Source: Rhodococcus sp. OK302 (GTDB lineage: Bacteria > Actinomycetota > Actinomycetes > Mycobacteriales > Mycobacteriaceae). Taken from it: a DNA stretch of 64,000 nt. This document shows, in pieces, positions 61,740 through 64,000 of the stretch (position 1 is the stretch's first letter; the number at the start of each line of letters is the position of its first letter). The notes below the pieces were generated by a model. The model was not told the DNA's origin, searched no databases, and saw only the letters and a list, made by a program, of their open reading frames with translations. The translations under genes were made by a program, and so were the position numbers. The DNA is taken from the NCBI RefSeq assembly GCF_002245895.1, contig NZ_NPJZ01000001.1, forward strand, positions 124,001 through 188,000, written 5' to 3'.

Positions 61740-62897
61740 ATGAAGCGCAACCTCTTCACCCAAGAGCACGAAGATTTCCGCGAGACGATCCGATTGTTCA
61801 TCGCGAAGGAGATCACCCCCTTCTACGCAGATTGGGAACGTGACAACCGCGTCCCGCGCGAGTTGTTCACCAAGCTGGGTGAGCTCGGGGTCATGGGATT
61901 CGATATCCCGGAAGAGTTCGGCGGCACCGGCAAGACCAGCTACAAGTTCCAGGCCGTCATGGACGAGGAAACATCCCGCGCCGCAGTGAGTTTCGGCCAC
62001 TACACAGTCAGCACCGGCATTGTCCTGCCCTACCTGTTGCGCCTGTGCAACGACGAGCAGAAGCAGCGGTGGCTCCCGTCCATCGCTACCGGTGAGAAAA
62101 CTCTGTGCATCGCTATGACCGAGCCCGGTACCGGTTCCGATCTCGCCGGCATCCGTTCCACGGCAAAGCTGTCCGAGGATGGCACGCACTACATCCTCAA
62201 CGGCGCAAAGACTTTCATCACCGGTGCGGTCAACTCCGAACTGTGTGTCGTGGTTGCCCGTACCTCTCCGCCGTCCGAGACCGATCGCCGCTTCGGTCTC
62301 AGCCTGATGGTCGTCCCCACCGACGCGCCAGGTTTCGAGTACGGCCGCAAGTTGGAGAAGCTGGGCCTGCGCGCCAGCGACACCAGCGAACTGTCGTTCA
62401 CCGACGTCAAGGTTCCCGTCGCCGATCTCCTCGGCGAGCAGGACAAGGGTTTCTCGTACCTGGGCCAGAACCTGCCGCGTGAGCGCCTCTCGATCGGTAG
62501 CCGCGGCATCTCCTCTGCCGCTGCCGCAATCGAATTCGCCAAGGCCTACGTCCAGGAACGTCAGGTATTCGGCAAGCCCGTCGCAGCATTTCAGAACACC
62601 AAGTTCGTCCTCGCCGAGTGCTCGGCCGAGGTCGACGCCGGGCAGGCTCTGGTCGACCGCGGTATCGAACTCGACGACTCCGGCGAGCTCACCGCCGCCG
62701 ACGCAGCACGCATCAAGCTTTTCGGCACCGAGGTCGCGGCGCGAGTCATCGACAAGTGCCTGCAGCTGCACGGTGGCTACGGCTACATGCTCGAGTACCC
62801 GATCGCGCGCCTGTACGCCGACACCCGCGTCAGCCGCATCTACGGCGGCACCAGCGAGGTCATGAAGACGATCATCGCCAAGGACATGGGTCTATAA
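61740..62897 (+). CDS. Acyl-CoA dehydrogenase, cluster B copy of the 385-residue type
   Basis: A 385-residue acyl-CoA dehydrogenase, paralogue of that at 33498 with equal length: AMTEPGTGSDLAGIRSTA, NGAKTFITGA, LQLHGGYGYMLEYPIARLYADT, and IYGGTSEVMKTII where the usual Glu is Gly. It should introduce the alpha,beta double bond. In cluster B it is the only dehydrogenase in the window. AAAGCAGG lies before the ATG. Confidence 0.93.
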   Translation: MKRNLFTQEHEDFRETIRLFIAKEITPFYADWERDNRVPRELFTKLGELGVMGFDIPEEFGGTGKTSYKFQAVMDEETSRAAVSFGHYTVSTGIVLPYLLRLCNDEQKQRWLPSIATGEKTLCIAMTEPGTGSDLAGIRSTAKLSEDGTHYILNGAKTFITGAVNSELCVVVARTSPPSETDRRFGLSLMVVPTDAPGFEYGRKLEKLGLRASDTSELSFTDVKVPVADLLGEQDKGFSYLGQNLPRERLSIGSRGISSAAAAIEFAKAYVQERQVFGKPVAAFQNTKFVLAECSAEVDAGQALVDRGIELDDSGELTAADAARIKLFGTEVAARVIDKCLQLHGGYGYMLEYPIARLYADTRVSRIYGGTSEVMKTIIAKDMGL

Positions 62898-62936
62898 GAC
62901 CTTTTCCCAGCTACTCGAAAAATTGAAGGAGTTCCC

Positions 62937-64000
62937 ATGCGTGACGCAGTCATTGTCGACGCTGTCCGAACGGCAGTCGGCAAACGGAACGGCTCACTGT
63001 CCCGAATGCATGCCGTATCCCTGTCCGCCCACGTGCTCGGGGCACTCGCCGATCGAGTCGACCTCGATCCGGCTCTTGTCGACGACGTGATCTGGGGCTG
63101 CGTCGGCACACTCGGCATGCAGTCGGGTTGCATCGCCCGCTCGTCGGTGCTGGCCGCCGGCTGGCCCGAGCACGTACCCGGCGTCACCATCGACCGTCAG
63201 TGCGGCTCTTCGCAACAGGCAGTTCATCAAGCTGCCGCGGGTGTCATCTCCGGTCAGTACGACGTGGCTATCGCCGGCGGTGTCGAGATGATGAGTGCCG
63301 TCCCGATGGGTTCGGCGCGAGCCGACGCCAGATTCGGTGAGCCGCACGGTCCGCTGGTGTGGGATCGCTACAACGGTGTCCGGTTCAATCAGGGCATGGG
63401 CGCGCAGATGATCGCGGAAAAGTACGGCATTTCTCGGGCCGAACTGGATCAGCATGCGCTCGATTCTCACGAGCGGGCTGCGGCGGCTGTTGACGAGGGC
63501 CGGTTCAAAGATCAGATCACCGCAGTGACTGTGACGGACGCAGACGGCCGCAGCAGTGTCTTCGAGAAGGACGAGGGTGTGCGCCGCGGCGGCACTCTCG
63601 AAAAGCTCGGTTCGCTCAAACCTGCTTTCTCCGAAGACGGTTCGATCACCGCGGGTAACTCCTCGCAGATCTCCGACGGTTCCGGCGCACTACTCGTCAC
63701 CACCAGCGAGTTCGCGAAATCGCAGGGATGGACGCCTATCGCACGAATCCACACTGCGGTCGTGACCGGTGCCGATCCGATCACCATGCTCGAAGGGCCC
63801 ATCCCAGCGACGGCGAAAGCTCTCGCCAAGGCCGGTCTCTCGATCGACGACATCGGCGCGTTCGAGATCAACGAGGCTTTTGCCTCGGTGTCGTTGGCCT
63901 GGCTTCGTGAAACCGGCGCCAACTACGAGCGGATGAATCCGAACGGCGGCGCCATGGCGTTGGGTCATCCCATCGGCGGTTCGGGTGCCCGACTGATGAC
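62937..64000 (+). CDS. Thiolase, cluster B copy 2, 3' truncated by window edge
   Basis: The first 354 codons of a thiolase begin MRDAVIVDAVRTAVGKRNG, with C89 (DRQCGSSQQAV), NEAF and LGHPIGGSGAR (His) visible; the final Cys motif lies beyond the window. It parallels the thiolase at 55131 along its length. AAGGAG lies 7 nt before the ATG. Two thiolases in one operon fit successive beta-oxidation rounds or different chain substrates. Confidence 0.93.
   Translation, partial: MRDAVIVDAVRTAVGKRNGSLSRMHAVSLSAHVLGALADRVDLDPALVDDVIWGCVGTLGMQSGCIARSSVLAAGWPEHVPGVTIDRQCGSSQQAVHQAAAGVISGQYDVAIAGGVEMMSAVPMGSARADARFGEPHGPLVWDRYNGVRFNQGMGAQMIAEKYGISRAELDQHALDSHERAAAAVDEGRFKDQITAVTVTDADGRSSVFEKDEGVRRGGTLEKLGSLKPAFSEDGSITAGNSSQISDGSGALLVTTSEFAKSQGWTPIARIHTAVVTGADPITMLEGPIPATAKALAKAGLSIDDIGAFEINEAFASVSLAWLRETGANYERMNPNGGAMALGHPIGGSGARLM

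Overview
The window is a chromosomal segment of a high-GC actinomycete, most probably a Rhodococcus of the erythropolis/qingshengii type. This is inferred from overall base composition, frequent GTG starts, ATGA/GTGA gene overlaps, F420-type luciferase-like oxidoreductases, a DUF222/13E12 HNH nuclease and a very large set of acyl-CoA catabolic genes. I see no tRNA, rRNA, CRISPR array, transposase or phage gene. Both window ends cut genes: a luciferase-like oxidoreductase on the left and a thiolase on the right.

Left part (1-23.3 kb) is a mosaic of short units: flavin reductase coupled to sodA; a LexA-type repressor divergent from a PHA-synthase-like hydrolase across a perfect 16-bp inverted repeat; a kinase-like/uncharacterised gene pair facing a TetR; a TerD-VWA protein; a MarR / luciferase-like monooxygenase / FMN reductase / hemerythrin unit; a secreted lipase divergent from a Baeyer-Villiger-type monooxygenase; a FetB-like permease; GtrA; two TetR regulators each with a pair of inverted-repeat operators; a 14-TM drug exporter; and two tandem secreted pentapeptide-repeat proteins with duplicated leaders.

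Centre and right (23.4-42 kb and 50.9-64 kb) hold two related acyl-CoA catabolic clusters. Cluster A has a minus-strand operon (MFS importer, five acyl-CoA dehydrogenase/LLM genes, two crotonases, CoA ligase, racemase-type CaiB protein, thioesterase, HxlR regulator) divergent from a plus-strand operon (SCPx-type thiolase, two-part MaoC hydratase, SDR, CoA ligase, tandem TetR). Cluster B repeats the same roles: MFS, thioesterase and ligase leftward; thiolase, ligase, MaoC-like partner, SDR, racemase, SDR, MaoC, acyl-CoA dehydrogenase and thiolase rightward. Together the genes give uptake, CoA activation, alpha-methyl racemisation, dehydrogenation, hydration, 3-hydroxy oxidation and thiolysis. 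This is a complete beta-oxidation set of the kind needed for an alpha-methyl-branched carboxylic acid (inference); the substrate is unknown.

Between the clusters (42-50.8 kb) lie a RutE-like nitroreductase, a DHA2 exporter, a four-gene glycine-betaine-type ABC transporter, a trans-aconitate methyltransferase-like gene and the HNH nuclease.
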